From contig CAMBRK010000001.1 of assembly GCA_945870185.1 (NCBI GenBank), positions 62,001-126,000 of the forward strand: a stretch of DNA of 64,000 bases, given 5' to 3'. Positions 8,792 to 19,203 of this stretch are shown piece after piece. The position numbers and the translations under genes are program-made. The notes beneath the pieces were generated by a model. It made no database searches. It worked only from the letters and a program-made list of their open reading frames with translations, and was not told the DNA's origin. The DNA is from Aureispira sp. CCB-QB1 (GTDB lineage: Bacteria; Bacteroidota; Bacteroidia; Chitinophagales; Saprospiraceae). How positions within the stretch are numbered: position 1 is the stretch's first letter; each line of letters starts with the position of its first letter.

Positions 8792-9847
8792 CTAAAGTTT
8801 CTTAAAAAATTTGCCCATGTCTGTGCTGATGGTGACATGATTGGTTGCGCCTGCGATATGATGGTAGCCCACACCATAATCTAGTTTGAAAACATTGATT
8901 TTAAACCCAAAACCTAAGCTAAATCCGGCCAAGCTTCTAAAAGTACTTAGTGATAATTCCTTTCTTCTCAAATGATTGTAACCAGCTCGTAGTCGAAGAT
9001 TTTCATTTCGCCCTAATAAAAACTCACCACTGAGTATGATGTGTCTAAAGATATTATCAGTGATCTCAGCAAATCTATTTTCTTTTATCTCTTCACCAAA
9101 GATATCGGTCTGTTGTATATTGGATGGGTCGTCATATCGGATATTTCCTCTTTGAAGTTGATGCGCAATAATGGAAAATCTAAAAGGCAAATATTTTAAT
9201 CTTTTCGAAAGTCCTATCTGTATATCCAAAGGCGCGCCGAATCTGTTTTCGTTAAAAGTAGAAAGCTCTGAACCCAAATTTTTCACTACAAAAGATACTA
9301 TAAGGCCTGAAGAGTCTTTGGCATAATTGAGTCCTAAATCAGCTACAAGTCCCGTAGAAGAGAAGGATTCAAAATTACTAAAAACACCTTTAATATTGAC
9401 CCCTGCAGTTATTCTGTCGGCTAGCTGCTTGGATGCACCTAGAACTATCGCTGTTTCTTTTGCTCCAAATGTACCATCCTGCTGGCCCAAAACATCGGCC
9501 CTCACGAATTCTCCATAATTTACGTAATGAATACCTAGGTGAGTGTTTAATTTCCATTTGTCTAGCTTACGGCCGTAGGATACATACCCATTTTGTATAT
9601 CTGCGAAGTGAAAGTTATGAGCTATTGAAAATCGATTATGCATTTTATCATTTAAAGTCGCTGGATTGCCCAAAGCTAAGCTTACGTCTTCATCATGTAC
9701 AGAAATCAAGTGCCCACCCAATGCTGTGATACGAGCCGAAGCCGGAAGACTTAAAAATTCATAAGCGCTCTTGCCTCCTATCTGAGCGTGAACCCCAAAA
9801 ACAATACACGTCCAAACAATAGACAAAATAGCATCTCTTAATTTCAT
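8792..9847 (-). CDS. porQ: Type IX secretion system outer-membrane protein PorQ
   Basis: 351 residues with a signal peptide (about residues 1-21, ending VHAQ) followed by GGKSAYEFLSLPASARITALGG, which is characteristic of PorQ/PorV-like FadL-type barrels. Alternating hydrophobic beta strands continue to the end. PorQ is part of the type IX secretion attachment machinery, handling cargo with C-terminal sorting domains, of which this window encodes at least one clear case (14854-19176). The gene starts 6 bp after the MORN-type lipoprotein gene, so the two form an operon. It is the only T9SS core component in the window. Confidence 0.88.
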   Translation of the reverse strand: MKLRDAILSIVWTCIVFGVHAQIGGKSAYEFLSLPASARITALGGHLISVHDEDVSLALGNPATLNDKMHNRFSIAHNFHFADIQNGYVSYGRKLDKWKLNTHLGIHYVNYGEFVRADVLGQQDGTFGAKETAIVLGASKQLADRITAGVNIKGVFSNFESFSSTGLVADLGLNYAKDSSGLIVSFVVKNLGSELSTFNENRFGAPLDIQIGLSKRLKYLPFRFSIIAHQLQRGNIRYDDPSNIQQTDIFGEEIKENRFAEITDNIFRHIILSGEFLLGRNENLRLRAGYNHLRRKELSLSTFRSLAGFSLGFGFKINVFKLDYGVGYHHIAGATNHVTISTDMGKFFKKL

Positions 9848-9853
9848 ATGAGT

Positions 9854-10477
9854 TTATTTTACAGTATTATAATCCACATCTGGCATACCTGGTTTCCAAA
9901 ATGTACGGCATATGGCCAATGAATCACATTTCATTTTCTTGACAGGATTGCCCAATGAATCCCATTCTTCTAACAAGCCAAACTCTTTGTTTCCATTGAG
10001 ATAAGTACCTTTCCATTGTATCTGGCCATTTTCAAAATATTCTACAAAAGGTCCATTTTCATTATTGTTTGACATGACTACCTCCTCTTTTATTTTACCA
10101 GTAGGATAAAAAACCTTGAGTGTGCCTTCTATGACATTATTCTTATACAATTTTACTAATTTCACCTGCCCATTTTCATAATAAGTTTTATACTCACCAT
10201 TCAATATATTGGGCTCTGTATAGGTTTCTTCTGTTTCTATACTTCCATTTTCAAAAAAAAGTGTTCTTTTGCCTAGGAGTTGATCGTTTTGATAGGTTGA
10301 TTTTTCCTTTACTTTTCCTGATTCGTAATACGATGTGAACGTGCCGTTTTTCTGGTTCTCTTTATTAATGGTGTACTCTTCCATCGTACTTCCACTGGGA
10401 TATTTTTGAATTACTTTCTGATCACTACATCCATAAAAGATTAAGGCAAAAGCAAAGAATACTAAAAACTGTTTCAT
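9854..10477 (-). CDS. MORN-repeat-type (YwqK-like) lipoprotein
   Basis: 207 residues with an SPII signal (FFALIFYGC lipobox) and four or five repeats of the type 'YYESGKVKEKSTYQNDQLLG', 'FFENGSIETEETY', 'YYENGQVKLVKLY', 'FYPTGKIKEEVV', 'YFENGQIQWKGTY'. Each repeat forms a beta-hairpin in the MORN/YwqK family. The C-terminus (MKCDSLAICRTFW) has two Cys. The function of the family is unclear; the surface-exposed beta sheet suggests a structural or binding role in the envelope. It lies directly upstream of porQ. Confidence 0.85.
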   Translation of the reverse strand: MKQFLVFFAFALIFYGCSDQKVIQKYPSGSTMEEYTINKENQKNGTFTSYYESGKVKEKSTYQNDQLLGKRTLFFENGSIETEETYTEPNILNGEYKTYYENGQVKLVKLYKNNVIEGTLKVFYPTGKIKEEVVMSNNNENGPFVEYFENGQIQWKGTYLNGNKEFGLLEEWDSLGNPVKKMKCDSLAICRTFWKPGMPDVDYNTVK

Positions 10478-10536
10478 TTCCTATTTGGATTATTCATCTA
10501 TTTAACGAAAAATTCTGAATTTTAGTACAAAAAAAA

Positions 10537-10572
10537 AAAGCGAGTTGACGTAAAAAAACATCAACTCGCTTT
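10537..10572 (-). terminator. Intrinsic terminator after the PpiD/SurA-like gene
   Basis: On the minus strand a 12-bp stem (aaagcgagttga at 10537-10548 with tcaactcgcttt at 10561-10572) is followed by a run of at least ten T (the A tract at 10529-10539 on the plus strand). It lies 19 bp past the stop codon at 10591 and separates the foldase from the lipoprotein-porQ operon. Confidence 0.88.
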
Positions 10573-10590
10573 ATTATAGAAATACTTTAA

Positions 10591-12699
10591 TTAATAAAAA
10601 GTAAATCTGTTATCTTCAATTTTCTTTGATTTTTTTAAGGTCTCCATAAATGCAAAGCTCACTTGCATTCTAGCTTGCTGTGTCAATTGCATTTTTTGAC
10701 CGAAAGCACCATCTTCATTAGGAGCTGGAGTTTTGCTACTCAATTTTGCAACATAAACACCTGCGTTACCAACAACAGGTCCTACAAAAGCACCATTGCC
10801 AACTTTAAATACTTTACCAACAAACACTGGTTCTTGACCGCCTGCAGATAACATTGCTGCACCAAATGATACATTAGAAGCCGTGTCCACTTTGGTATTG
10901 AAAGTAGCAGCTATAAGATTCAAATCATTGCCAGTAATTTTAGCTTTGATTTTTTCACCTTTTTTCTTATTTTTTACTAAAGTTTCTATTTTGGATTTTA
11001 CAGACTCAACTGTAGACAAACCTGCTTTGTCTACAGACTTCAATCCAGCTATAACATGCTTACTAGTATAATAAAACTTTTCATCATTGAATGAATATAA
11101 TGTCGGTGAAACCTGACCTGCCTTAGCATCTTCAAATGCCCACTTGATGATATCTCTGGTGTTTTGATCTCCACCCAAGGTACTTAAAGTGAAGTCATTT
11201 TGCTTCAATCCACCTGCTATTTCTACTTTCATGTCACCTTTAGCAAGTTTATTTAAATCGTCAATAGTTTTAGTTTTTTCGAGTTCAGCCATGACCTTGT
11301 CTTCCATAGCATTTTGAGTTGCTTCAGAAGGCACGATAGGTTCTCCTATGAAGGCAACTTTATACTTCATCTCGTTGGTTTTGTAAATCAACTTACCAAC
11401 TTTGATCAAGTGTACTCCAAACTGAGTAGTTACTGTATACATACTACCTTCAGTACCATTGAATACCGCATCATTAAACTGTGGTACCATTGCACCTGGA
11501 GGAAAAGCACCTAAATCGCCACCTTTTGCAGCAGATCCAGGGTCCTGACTATTTGCTGTAGCAGCATCTGCAAAAGTAGTACTTCCACTTTGTATTGCTA
11601 TTTTCAGGCTATCGATATATTTCTGAGCTGCTGCCAATTGAACGGGATCATTATTAGCAACACTTCTCAAGATATGAGATGCTTTTGCAGAGTCAGCTTC
11701 TACTTTTTTGCCAATAAGCTTAGCGACCTGATAAACATTATTATCAATATATGGCCCTACTACCTCACCAATGGCCATAGAAGCCACTTGATCCTTTAAT
11801 AAGCCTGTTAAAGCATCTTTTTTGGTAAAAGTATTTTGAACCATTCCGTTGTTTGCGGCTGCAAATAATGAATCGTTTGTTGCGGTTTTAAAGTTTTCTG
11901 ATGCAGCTACCATTTTATCATAAATAGCAGTAGAGTCTTCTTGTGTTGCTTTGACATCATAAACAATAAAAGCAACATTTCTTACTTCTTCTTTATTGGT
12001 ATATTTTACTGCATTTTCCTTAATATAGGCTTCATAATCTTCATCCGTCACAGAAATCTCTGTATCTTGCACTGCTTCAAAAGGTACTTTTACATATTCA
12101 AAATTGGCTGTTTCGTTATTTAACTTATTCATAGCCTCAGCATACCATGTAGGTGTGTAAAGTGCTTTTGACACTAAGTTGCTTAGCTTGGTTTGCTTTT
12201 GAGATTTGATAACTTGTTTTCTGATTTCATTAAATCTGCTAGCAAACTCTGGGTTAGAAACAGTACCTTCGTCAATAGCCTTTTTGACTTCATTGAGTTG
12301 GTTTCTATCTACTTGACCTGTTTGAGGATCTCTGAAGAAAGACTGGATCATCGGGCTCAAATTGGTACCAAACTCTAATTCGTTTAGCTCATCAGCACCA
12401 ACATTGATACCATTATCTTCAGCAATTTCATTAACTATTGCATTTTCTACGAAAAAATTCCACAAGGATGCTCTTCTAGTGAAGACATCACCCGTTCCAC
12501 CATACAGTGCTTCTTCTGAACGTTGGAAATCCATGTAGTCAATTTTTTGTCCGTTGACTTCACCAATGGAAGTGTTCTGTCCAAAACTTCCTCCATTATT
12601 TCCACTTGTCATGTCCATGATGATAAATCCTGCCAATGCTAATGCAAGCAGTACAATCACCAACCACATATTTTTTCTGATTTTACTTATTAAAGCCAT
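10591..12699 (-). CDS. SurA/PpiD-type peptidylprolyl isomerase, inner-membrane anchored
   Basis: Envelope foldase of 702 residues. A short cytoplasmic start (MALISKIRKN) and one membrane anchor (LVIVLLALALAGFIIMD) match PpiD topology; then a SurA-N-like helical region and a parvulin domain around residues 330-440 with KASHILRS, AAKGGDLGAFPPG and FGVHLIKVG. A further degenerate rotamase-like region follows. I chose the ATG at 12699: the frame is open to 12756, but the extra 19 residues do not look like part of a PpiD signal anchor, and a good promoter at 12776-12805 fits the shorter form. It probably chaperones outer-membrane and secreted proteins. Confidence 0.9.
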   Translation of the reverse strand: MALISKIRKNMWLVIVLLALALAGFIIMDMTSGNNGGSFGQNTSIGEVNGQKIDYMDFQRSEEALYGGTGDVFTRRASLWNFFVENAIVNEIAEDNGINVGADELNELEFGTNLSPMIQSFFRDPQTGQVDRNQLNEVKKAIDEGTVSNPEFASRFNEIRKQVIKSQKQTKLSNLVSKALYTPTWYAEAMNKLNNETANFEYVKVPFEAVQDTEISVTDEDYEAYIKENAVKYTNKEEVRNVAFIVYDVKATQEDSTAIYDKMVAASENFKTATNDSLFAAANNGMVQNTFTKKDALTGLLKDQVASMAIGEVVGPYIDNNVYQVAKLIGKKVEADSAKASHILRSVANNDPVQLAAAQKYIDSLKIAIQSGSTTFADAATANSQDPGSAAKGGDLGAFPPGAMVPQFNDAVFNGTEGSMYTVTTQFGVHLIKVGKLIYKTNEMKYKVAFIGEPIVPSEATQNAMEDKVMAELEKTKTIDDLNKLAKGDMKVEIAGGLKQNDFTLSTLGGDQNTRDIIKWAFEDAKAGQVSPTLYSFNDEKFYYTSKHVIAGLKSVDKAGLSTVESVKSKIETLVKNKKKGEKIKAKITGNDLNLIAATFNTKVDTASNVSFGAAMLSAGGQEPVFVGKVFKVGNGAFVGPVVGNAGVYVAKLSSKTPAPNEDGAFGQKMQLTQQARMQVSFAFMETLKKSKKIEDNRFTFY

Positions 12700-12775
12700 A
12701 GAGTCCTTATTGAAATTAATACCTAAATTTACTAATAAATTAATACCTAATACCAACCTCTGGTAAAAAGCGGCA

Positions 12776-12805
12776 CAAAGGTAAACTTTTTGTAAAGATT
12801 TCCAA
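12776..12805 (-). promoter_or_regulatory. Promoter TTG-N19-TACCTTTG for the foldase gene
   Basis: On the minus strand, TTG (complement of 12803-12805), a 19-bp spacer and TACCTTTG (complement of 12776-12783) match the Bacteroidota -33/-7 consensus exactly. Predicted transcription start near 12770, giving a leader of about 70 bases before the ATG at 12699. Confidence 0.7.
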
Positions 12806-13054
12806 ATATCTAAATCTGTTTTACACGATAAATCAGAAATATTTTTGCTCTAAATGGCTGAATTTCTAAATTTTGCACACCTATGATTGCCAAATTCTAC
12901 TTTATAGAATGGTTTTAACCCGCTATAAAATCCAAAACACGATCATAAATAAGCTAGGATATCGCTAATGTGATCTACTTTTTATTTGGTGCAACTGCTG
13001 CAAACATAAAACTTTTTGAAACTGAATAGATACCTCAAAGATAGACCCTAAAAT

Positions 13055-13490
13055 AATCCATATAGGCTAAACTTAATTGGAAAAGTATATTTGGTATGTA
13101 CAGGCTTGCTACTTCATCAACTAGGACTCCAATCTAATAAGGTACTCCAAATTATCACTATTATCCATCATAAAATAGATCTCTATCCCTCCTTGAATGC
13201 ATGCTTCCCGAACTGCTTTAGGAAACATGAAGTTTATTTAGGATTAATTTTTTAACCCGCATAGCTATTTTAGGACGAGACAAGTCAAACCCCTCCGATA
13301 CTTCATAGATGCTCCCACCATACTCCGTAGATGATATAACCGCATTCCCAGTGCATTCTCACTGAGATACAACTAAATAAGGTGCAGATTTAATTTTTTA
13401 ACCTGCCTTTTGGCTCATTGAATAAACTTTTCTGTATACATAATCTTCCTTCCACAGTGGGAGTTTCATTTTCGCTATAAGTTTGGCACC
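13055..13490 (-). pseudogene. Degraded TonB C-terminal-like gene, second copy
   Basis: Fragments collinear with the neighbouring copy (13529-14279) remain on the minus strand: ENETPTVEGRLCIQKSLF (about 13420-13490) parallels the CENVDIESERRLCTQENLL segment; CIQGGIEIYFMMDNS (about 13150-13205) parallels GIQGVVVVSFVIDKSG; DWSPS then two stops (TGA TGA at 13114-13119) and KPVHTKYTFPIKFSL parallel EWSPGVQNN KPVHVKYTVPIKFSL. Frameshifts, stops and a deletion of about 30 codons separate the pieces. A short open frame at 13390-13608 is a chance join of the two copies. Confidence 0.7.
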
Positions 13491-13528
13491 TATTTGTCAG
13501 AGATGATGATATTTGCTCACCAAAACTT

Positions 13529-14279
13529 TCATTGCAGGCTAAATTTAATAGGAACTGTGTATTTGACATGTACGGGCTTGTTATTTTGTACTCCAGGACT
13601 CCATTCACCTGCTTTACACAAAACTCTCACAGCTTCATGACCACATCCACCACCAATGTCTCTCAAAATAGTAAAATCCCTAGCCAATCCACTTTTATCA
13701 ATCACAAATGAGACTACGACTACTCCCTGAATTCCTGCCTACCGAGCAATGTTAGGATATTTCAGATGTTTTCTGATATAATTTAGCAAATTTTCTTGTG
13801 TACATAATCTTCTTTCCGATTCGATGTCTACATTTTCGCAACGTGACAAGTATGGCATATTTTCAACAGTTATAAAAACTTTGTTAGATCCAACCGGTGT
13901 CTCAGAAATTACTAGGGACGCACTTAATTCCTTTGATTCATGATTAATATGTTCACTTGGATTTAATACTTGTGGGACGTTTTCTTTTATGTCTTCCAAC
14001 TGTTGTTCGTCAGCTTTATTAGAGATGATGATTTTTGCTGTTTCTATGACTACAGGTTTTGGAATTGGATTGGGAATTACAGGTAGGACTTCTGAGTGAG
14101 ATTGGACTTCTGTCCCCCCAAACATTAAATACGTCTTCCAAAAAAGTAGGCAATTGATCAATTTTACTATTAGTTTCATAGTTGATTATCCAAATGGATA
14201 ACGCCAGTGATATAGCCAAACCAAGTTTAAAATATGTTGGGCTATTTTTGCTCCATGATGTAGAATGATAATAAGTCAT
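13529..14279 (-). pseudogene. Decayed TonB-like protein (energy-transducer C-terminal domain)
   Basis: The N-terminal frame (from 14279) has a cytoplasmic start and a membrane helix (LGLAISLALSIWII). After a frameshift near 14120-14150 a second frame gives a periplasmic linker with a Pro-rich stretch (VIPNPIPKPVVIE) and the start of the C-terminal domain (LLNYIRKHLKYPNIAR). There a TAG (13739-13741) interrupts it. Read through, the next 70 codons give AGIQGVVVVSFVIDKSGL, GGGCGHEAVRVLCKA and KPVHVKYTVPIKFSL up to a natural stop at 13529. This is the full TonB C-terminal fold of the Bacteroidota type, disabled by one frameshift and one nonsense codon. Confidence 0.82.
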
Positions 14280-14853
14280 AACTTGAAAGTTTAGAGATTA
14301 ACCAATATAATGCAACTAAGACTATTCAAATGCGCAATCAAATAAGTACTATCGCTAAGATGACAGGTCCATTGCATTTTGGTGTATTAAAATCCACAAA
14401 ACTTCCGTAATTGCGTATTTTAAACCATACACGACACATTTTAATAGTTTTGGCACAATTTTTGGATTTATTAGATTATTGGTATATTGGTAAATATTGC
14501 TACAACGACTATAATTGCTATACAGGATTAAAACTATTAGAAATGAATTCTTCTGCTATATAACCCATACATTTTTTTTCAACGATTTTACGATATTAAA
14601 GAATATTGAATATAAAATATAAGTCTCTGTAAACGAGACTATAAAGATAAACAAAAATTCTAGATTTTAATATTTAATAAATATTTTGAAAAAATATATA
14701 CCAAAATTAACCCATAAAAATTTCACAGCGAAGGATCAAAGCATCATACCTTTGCGTCATTCCCACCAAAGTAAGTCTTTACTTTAAATTTGAACTGGCC
14801 CCGATACTCTCGGGAACGAACTCATTTTTTTAATAACCAAAAACATTTTACCC
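14280..14853. other. Long AT-rich upstream region of the giant secreted protein
   Basis: No gene seen. It separates the divergent decayed TonB-like gene from the 1440-residue protein gene. It is very AT-rich, with a -7 box at 14747-14754 giving a leader of about 90 bases. A small hairpin, cccga...tcggg, occurs near 14801-14815 inside that leader. Confidence 0.5.
14747..14754 (+). promoter_or_regulatory. -7 box TACCTTTG for the giant secreted protein gene
   Basis: Exact TAnnTTTG match about 100 bp before the ATG at 14854, followed by gcgtc. No good TTG lies at the expected -33 spacing. Confidence 0.5.
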
Positions 14854-17800
14854 ATGGTAAAACAAGATTTACTTATCCAAAGTAAAGGGATTCCAGTATT
14901 TGGAAAATCACTGTTGAGTCTCTTGTTATTATTTTTACTTCATTACAGTAGTTTCGGACAGGCACAGATTGCATGTAATGATAATGTGCAAGCATCTCTA
15001 GATGGAGATTGCGAAGCAGTAATCGAACCAGACATGATATTAGAAGGCAATCAGGCACTTTATGCGCCGCCTTTCCGTATCAGAATCAGCGGCAATGGAA
15101 TTTTAAACAACAACTCTGCTGCTCCAATCGTAACCGCAGTAGGAAATTACACTGTAACTGTTACTAACTCTCAAGGTAACTCATGCTGGGGAACCTTAAA
15201 AGTAGAAGACAATTTAGCCCCTGAAGTAGAAGATTGTGCATGTCCAGAAGGAAATGACGATCCTAACTGCGAATTTTTATGTACAGACGAAGCAGCATTT
15301 TTTGCAGGTACGTTTACTTATCCTAGACCAGTTGTTGCAGACGCATGTACTGCCGTTACTACCACTTTTTCAGATCATGTAGAAGTATTAGGCGCTAATG
15401 GCTGCTTAGGTAAAAGAGTCATCAGAAAATGGGTCTTCACAGACGCTTATGGAAACAAAAACGAAGAGTGTACTTCAGAGTACAGATTTTTACCTGCTGA
15501 CATTGCAGATGTACAATTGCCAGCACCTTACAATGCACCACAACTTACTTGTAAATCTGATGTCTCTATGACAGGTATCTTCAAATTTTACAGAGATAAG
15601 TTGTACACAGATTACAGACCATCTTTTGTAGCACGTGTACCTGGTACCTATGCAACAGTAGCAATAGCGGAAGCAGCAGCACTAAGAGCAGCTATTGCTG
15701 AGGCAAACAGATATGCTTATCCCACTATCAATGGTGTTCCGATCAATGGTACTGTATGTAACATTATGGCTGCAAAAGCAGATACAGAAATCATAGCATG
15801 TGATCCAGTTTGTTCTAACAGTAAAAAGGTAATCCGTTTATGGACTATTTTAGATTGGTGTAGCAGCAGTACCAGAACACTTACTCAAGTAATCAAAGCT
15901 ACTGACGAAGAAGCACCAACCATTGAAGCTCAGGATTTGACTGTAAGTGTAGACCCTTGGTCATGTGAAGCTAATTTCTTATTGCCTTTGCCTACGATAT
16001 TACACGACAATTGTGACGCTGCACCAAAGTATACAGTTCAGGTTCCTGCAGGTGTTAGTGTGAGACTTGACGCTGCCAGCAACAGATATTTGATCACCGG
16101 TGCGCCTAAGGGAGTTCATACCTTTGTATATGTAGCTACAGACTGTTGCAAAAATGAAGGTCTAGACGAGATCACTGTAACTGTAGTGGACAAAACAGCT
16201 CCTGTAGCTGTTGCTAAACAGTTCATAGTAATCTCATTGACAACGGGTGGTCAAAATGATGGTATCGCCAAATTATTTGCAAACTCTGTGGACAATGGTT
16301 CATATGATAGCTGTTCGCCTGTACATTTAGAAATCAGAAGAGAAGATGATCCGGTTAGAGATACTGACGGCTGTGGATATACAGGTAACAAAACCTATAA
16401 CGCTGATGGCCACCCACAAGATGGATCTAAAGACCCAGCTAGTCCAAATTATGATGATGATAATGGTGCTTTTGTAAAATTCTGTTGTGAAGATATCACT
16501 AATACAGAAGGACCAATTCCATTCGGTATTGTAAAAGTATGGATGAGAGTATGGGATGATGGTGATATGAATGGTGTATATGGTTCAGCTGGTGACAACT
16601 ACAATGAAACATGGGTAGAAGTAAGAGTTGAAGACAAACTTACTCCACAGATCGTATGTCCACCAACTGTCAGAATTAAATGTGACGATGATTGTCAAGA
16701 TTTGAGTCTTACAGGTCGAGCAAGAGCATTTTCAAATTGTCTTGATTTAGAAGTAGAATATAAAGACAGAGAATTCCTTACCCAATGTAATGTAGGAAGA
16801 ATCGAGCGTACATGGAGAATAAAAAACAGACCGTCAATTATTTGTACTCAGACCATCTTTAAAGATGATGTTGCAAGCCCATTCGGACCTAACAGCATAA
16901 CTTGGCCAAGAGATGTCACTACAGATTGTGCTACTGATGTTGCCAATATTAAACCTACATGGGTAGCTGGACCATGTGACATTATCGGGTTGAGCCTTAA
17001 GAGTGATACATTCTATTTCGAAGGAAATGCTTGTATGAAAATACTTAATAAATGGACAGTTATCAACTGGTGTACATATGATCCTAATTCAACAACTCCT
17101 ATTGGCTATTATACCAGAACACAAGTTGTAAAAGTAATCGATGAGCAAAAACCAGTATTAGGTAGCTGTGCGGATAGAATGTTTGAAATCGATGACCATA
17201 ATGATGGTGATGGTGATGGTAACAAGTGTGAGACAAGAAACCTTATGCTGACCATGACTGCAACTGACCAAGGACAGTGTGCATCTGACTGGTTGAAATG
17301 GATAGTATTTGTTGACCTTTGGGCAGATGGTACTAATGATTATGAATATTCTTCATTCTTACCTTCAACTGATGTAACTTTCAATGATAGCAATGGAAAT
17401 GGTGTCAAAGATAGATATGTAGCAGCGACAGGTCAAGGTGGTGAAGTCAAAGTGACAATCCCTGAAGATATCGTAGGAAGTATGTCTAATCATAAAATCA
17501 CTTGGAGAGTTGTAGATGGATGTGGTAACGTGACCTCTTGTACTCAAAACTTTATGGTAGTAGATAAGAAAAAACCAACTCCTTATTGCTTGAATATCAG
17601 TTCTGCATTGATGCAAAACGGTAAAGTAGAGCTTTGGGCTGCGGATTTCAATATTGGATCTTTCGATAACTGTACAGCTCAAAGAAATCTTCTTTTCACA
17701 TTTAATGAAGCAAATCCAGTTCTTTCTAGAATCAATCAGCAACACTTCTTCAAAGGAAACGGAATAAATGCAACGGAAGCAGAATACAATGCAGGAAATG

Positions 17801-19176
17801 CACAAAAATGGTTACCTGCATCTAACAGTTCAGGTATGGTATTTGATTGTAATGATCTACCTTCTGTAGATGTAAAAATGACCGTTTGGGATGAAAAATT
17901 AAATTATGATTTCTGTGTAGTGAGATTGGATCTTGCTGATAATCAGGGTGCATGTGGCAACACCCTTTCATCTAAAGTTTCTGGTAAACTTATCACTATA
18001 GCTGGTAAGCAAATAGAAAATGTAGAAGTAACTCTTGACAATGGTAAACCTGAAATGATCAGTTCGACAACGTCAACAGTGGCTGGATATAACTTTACCA
18101 ATGCAACCATGTACTATAATTATAATGTAACAAGCAGCAAGACTGGTGACTATTTGAATGGTGTAAGTACATTAGACCTAGTCATGATACAGAGACATGT
18201 TTTAGGAATCAGCAAGATGGCAAATCCGTTCGATGTGATTGCTTCAGATATTAACAACGATACTAAAGTGACAGCATCTGACCTTGTAGAATTGAGAAAA
18301 TTGATTCTTGGCATCTACAATCAGCTTCCTAAAAACCAAAGCTGGAGATTTGTAAACGGTGCTGCGCCGTTTACGGATGCAAGTAACCCATTCCCGTTCA
18401 ACGAAGCGATCACTATCAATAATTTGTCACATGATGTTGCTAATCAAGACTTTATTGCTGTAAAAATCGGTGATGTTAACGGTTCTGCAATTGCAAATTC
18501 AAACGATACAGACACTGAATCTAGATCTACTGTAGTATTGAACGCTACAAATGCAAGCTTGAAAGCTGGTGAGTCACATGCGGTTGTTCTAAATACAGAA
18601 GCTGACGAAGTATACGGCTTACAATTTACATTGAACGTCAACAATGCCGATCTTGTAGACATCTATGTAGGTAATCAAAAACTTTCAGATGCAAACATTG
18701 CAAAAATCAGCGAAAACACATACACAGTAAGTTGGAATGATGTAAATGCAATCAGTGGTAAAGAATTGATCACTATCAATTTGATAGCCCAAGCCAATGC
18801 AAATACTTCAGAGCTTATTAACATCACTTCATCAGCTACACGTGCTGAAATGTACACAAGTAACAACCTAAATACTGGTAAATTGTCCCTAAGATTTGCT
18901 AATGAAGGAGCAAGTACATTTGAATTGTATCAAAATGAACCTAACCCGTTCACAGATAAAACTAATATTATGTTCAATTTACCAGAAGCAGGTATCGCTA
19001 CCCTAAAAGTGATGGATGTAAACGGTAAAGTGATATACACAAATAATGGATCTTTCGGTAAAGGTATGAACACATTCACTATCCAAAGAAATGATTTGCC
19101 TGGTACAGGTGTAATGATTTACCAAATAGAGAGTGGCGCAAATACAGCTACCAAAAAGATGATCGGACTCGAGTAA
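14854..19176 (+). CDS. Giant secreted multidomain protein with dockerin-like repeats and T9SS sorting domain
   Basis: 1440 residues. A signal peptide (hydrophobic LLSLLLLFLLHYSSFGQ near residues 20-36) is followed by Cys-rich Ig/HYR-like modules. These recur with the pattern 'xVxDxxxPxxxC', for example VEDNLAPEVEDCACPEGN, VVDKTAPVAVAK, VEDKLTPQIVCPP and VIDEQKPVLGSCADR. Asp/Asn-rich calcium-type stretches (DDHNDGDGDGNKC) lie between modules. Residues about 1099-1152 hold two dockerin-like EF-hand half repeats (STLDLVMIQRHVLG and DINNDTKVTASDLVELRKLI). The last 90 residues (ELYQNEPNPFTDKTNIMF ... KVMDVNGKVIY) are a type A T9SS C-terminal sorting domain. It is presumably an exported, surface-bound adhesin or scaffold. 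PorQ, encoded nearby, belongs to the secretion apparatus that would export it. Confidence 0.88.
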   Translation: MVKQDLLIQSKGIPVFGKSLLSLLLLFLLHYSSFGQAQIACNDNVQASLDGDCEAVIEPDMILEGNQALYAPPFRIRISGNGILNNNSAAPIVTAVGNYTVTVTNSQGNSCWGTLKVEDNLAPEVEDCACPEGNDDPNCEFLCTDEAAFFAGTFTYPRPVVADACTAVTTTFSDHVEVLGANGCLGKRVIRKWVFTDAYGNKNEECTSEYRFLPADIADVQLPAPYNAPQLTCKSDVSMTGIFKFYRDKLYTDYRPSFVARVPGTYATVAIAEAAALRAAIAEANRYAYPTINGVPINGTVCNIMAAKADTEIIACDPVCSNSKKVIRLWTILDWCSSSTRTLTQVIKATDEEAPTIEAQDLTVSVDPWSCEANFLLPLPTILHDNCDAAPKYTVQVPAGVSVRLDAASNRYLITGAPKGVHTFVYVATDCCKNEGLDEITVTVVDKTAPVAVAKQFIVISLTTGGQNDGIAKLFANSVDNGSYDSCSPVHLEIRREDDPVRDTDGCGYTGNKTYNADGHPQDGSKDPASPNYDDDNGAFVKFCCEDITNTEGPIPFGIVKVWMRVWDDGDMNGVYGSAGDNYNETWVEVRVEDKLTPQIVCPPTVRIKCDDDCQDLSLTGRARAFSNCLDLEVEYKDREFLTQCNVGRIERTWRIKNRPSIICTQTIFKDDVASPFGPNSITWPRDVTTDCATDVANIKPTWVAGPCDIIGLSLKSDTFYFEGNACMKILNKWTVINWCTYDPNSTTPIGYYTRTQVVKVIDEQKPVLGSCADRMFEIDDHNDGDGDGNKCETRNLMLTMTATDQGQCASDWLKWIVFVDLWADGTNDYEYSSFLPSTDVTFNDSNGNGVKDRYVAATGQGGEVKVTIPEDIVGSMSNHKITWRVVDGCGNVTSCTQNFMVVDKKKPTPYCLNISSALMQNGKVELWAADFNIGSFDNCTAQRNLLFTFNEANPVLSRINQQHFFKGNGINATEAEYNAGNAQKWLPASNSSGMVFDCNDLPSVDVKMTVWDEKLNYDFCVVRLDLADNQGACGNTLSSKVSGKLITIAGKQIENVEVTLDNGKPEMISSTTSTVAGYNFTNATMYYNYNVTSSKTGDYLNGVSTLDLVMIQRHVLGISKMANPFDVIASDINNDTKVTASDLVELRKLILGIYNQLPKNQSWRFVNGAAPFTDASNPFPFNEAITINNLSHDVANQDFIAVKIGDVNGSAIANSNDTDTESRSTVVLNATNASLKAGESHAVVLNTEADEVYGLQFTLNVNNADLVDIYVGNQKLSDANIAKISENTYTVSWNDVNAISGKELITINLIAQANANTSELINITSSATRAEMYTSNNLNTGKLSLRFANEGASTFELYQNEPNPFTDKTNIMFNLPEAGIATLKVMDVNGKVIYTNNGSFGKGMNTFTIQRNDLPGTGVMIYQIESGANTATKKMIGLE

Positions 19177-19203
19177 CAAACAATTTGCTTAAATTAATTC
19201 CTG

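Noticed and set aside
13390-13608. 72-codon minus-strand frame
   Set aside because: It joins the out-of-frame tail of one TonB-like relic to part of the next relic.
17365-17805. 146-codon minus-strand frame inside the giant secreted protein gene
   Set aside because: Antisense shadow with no recognisable protein.
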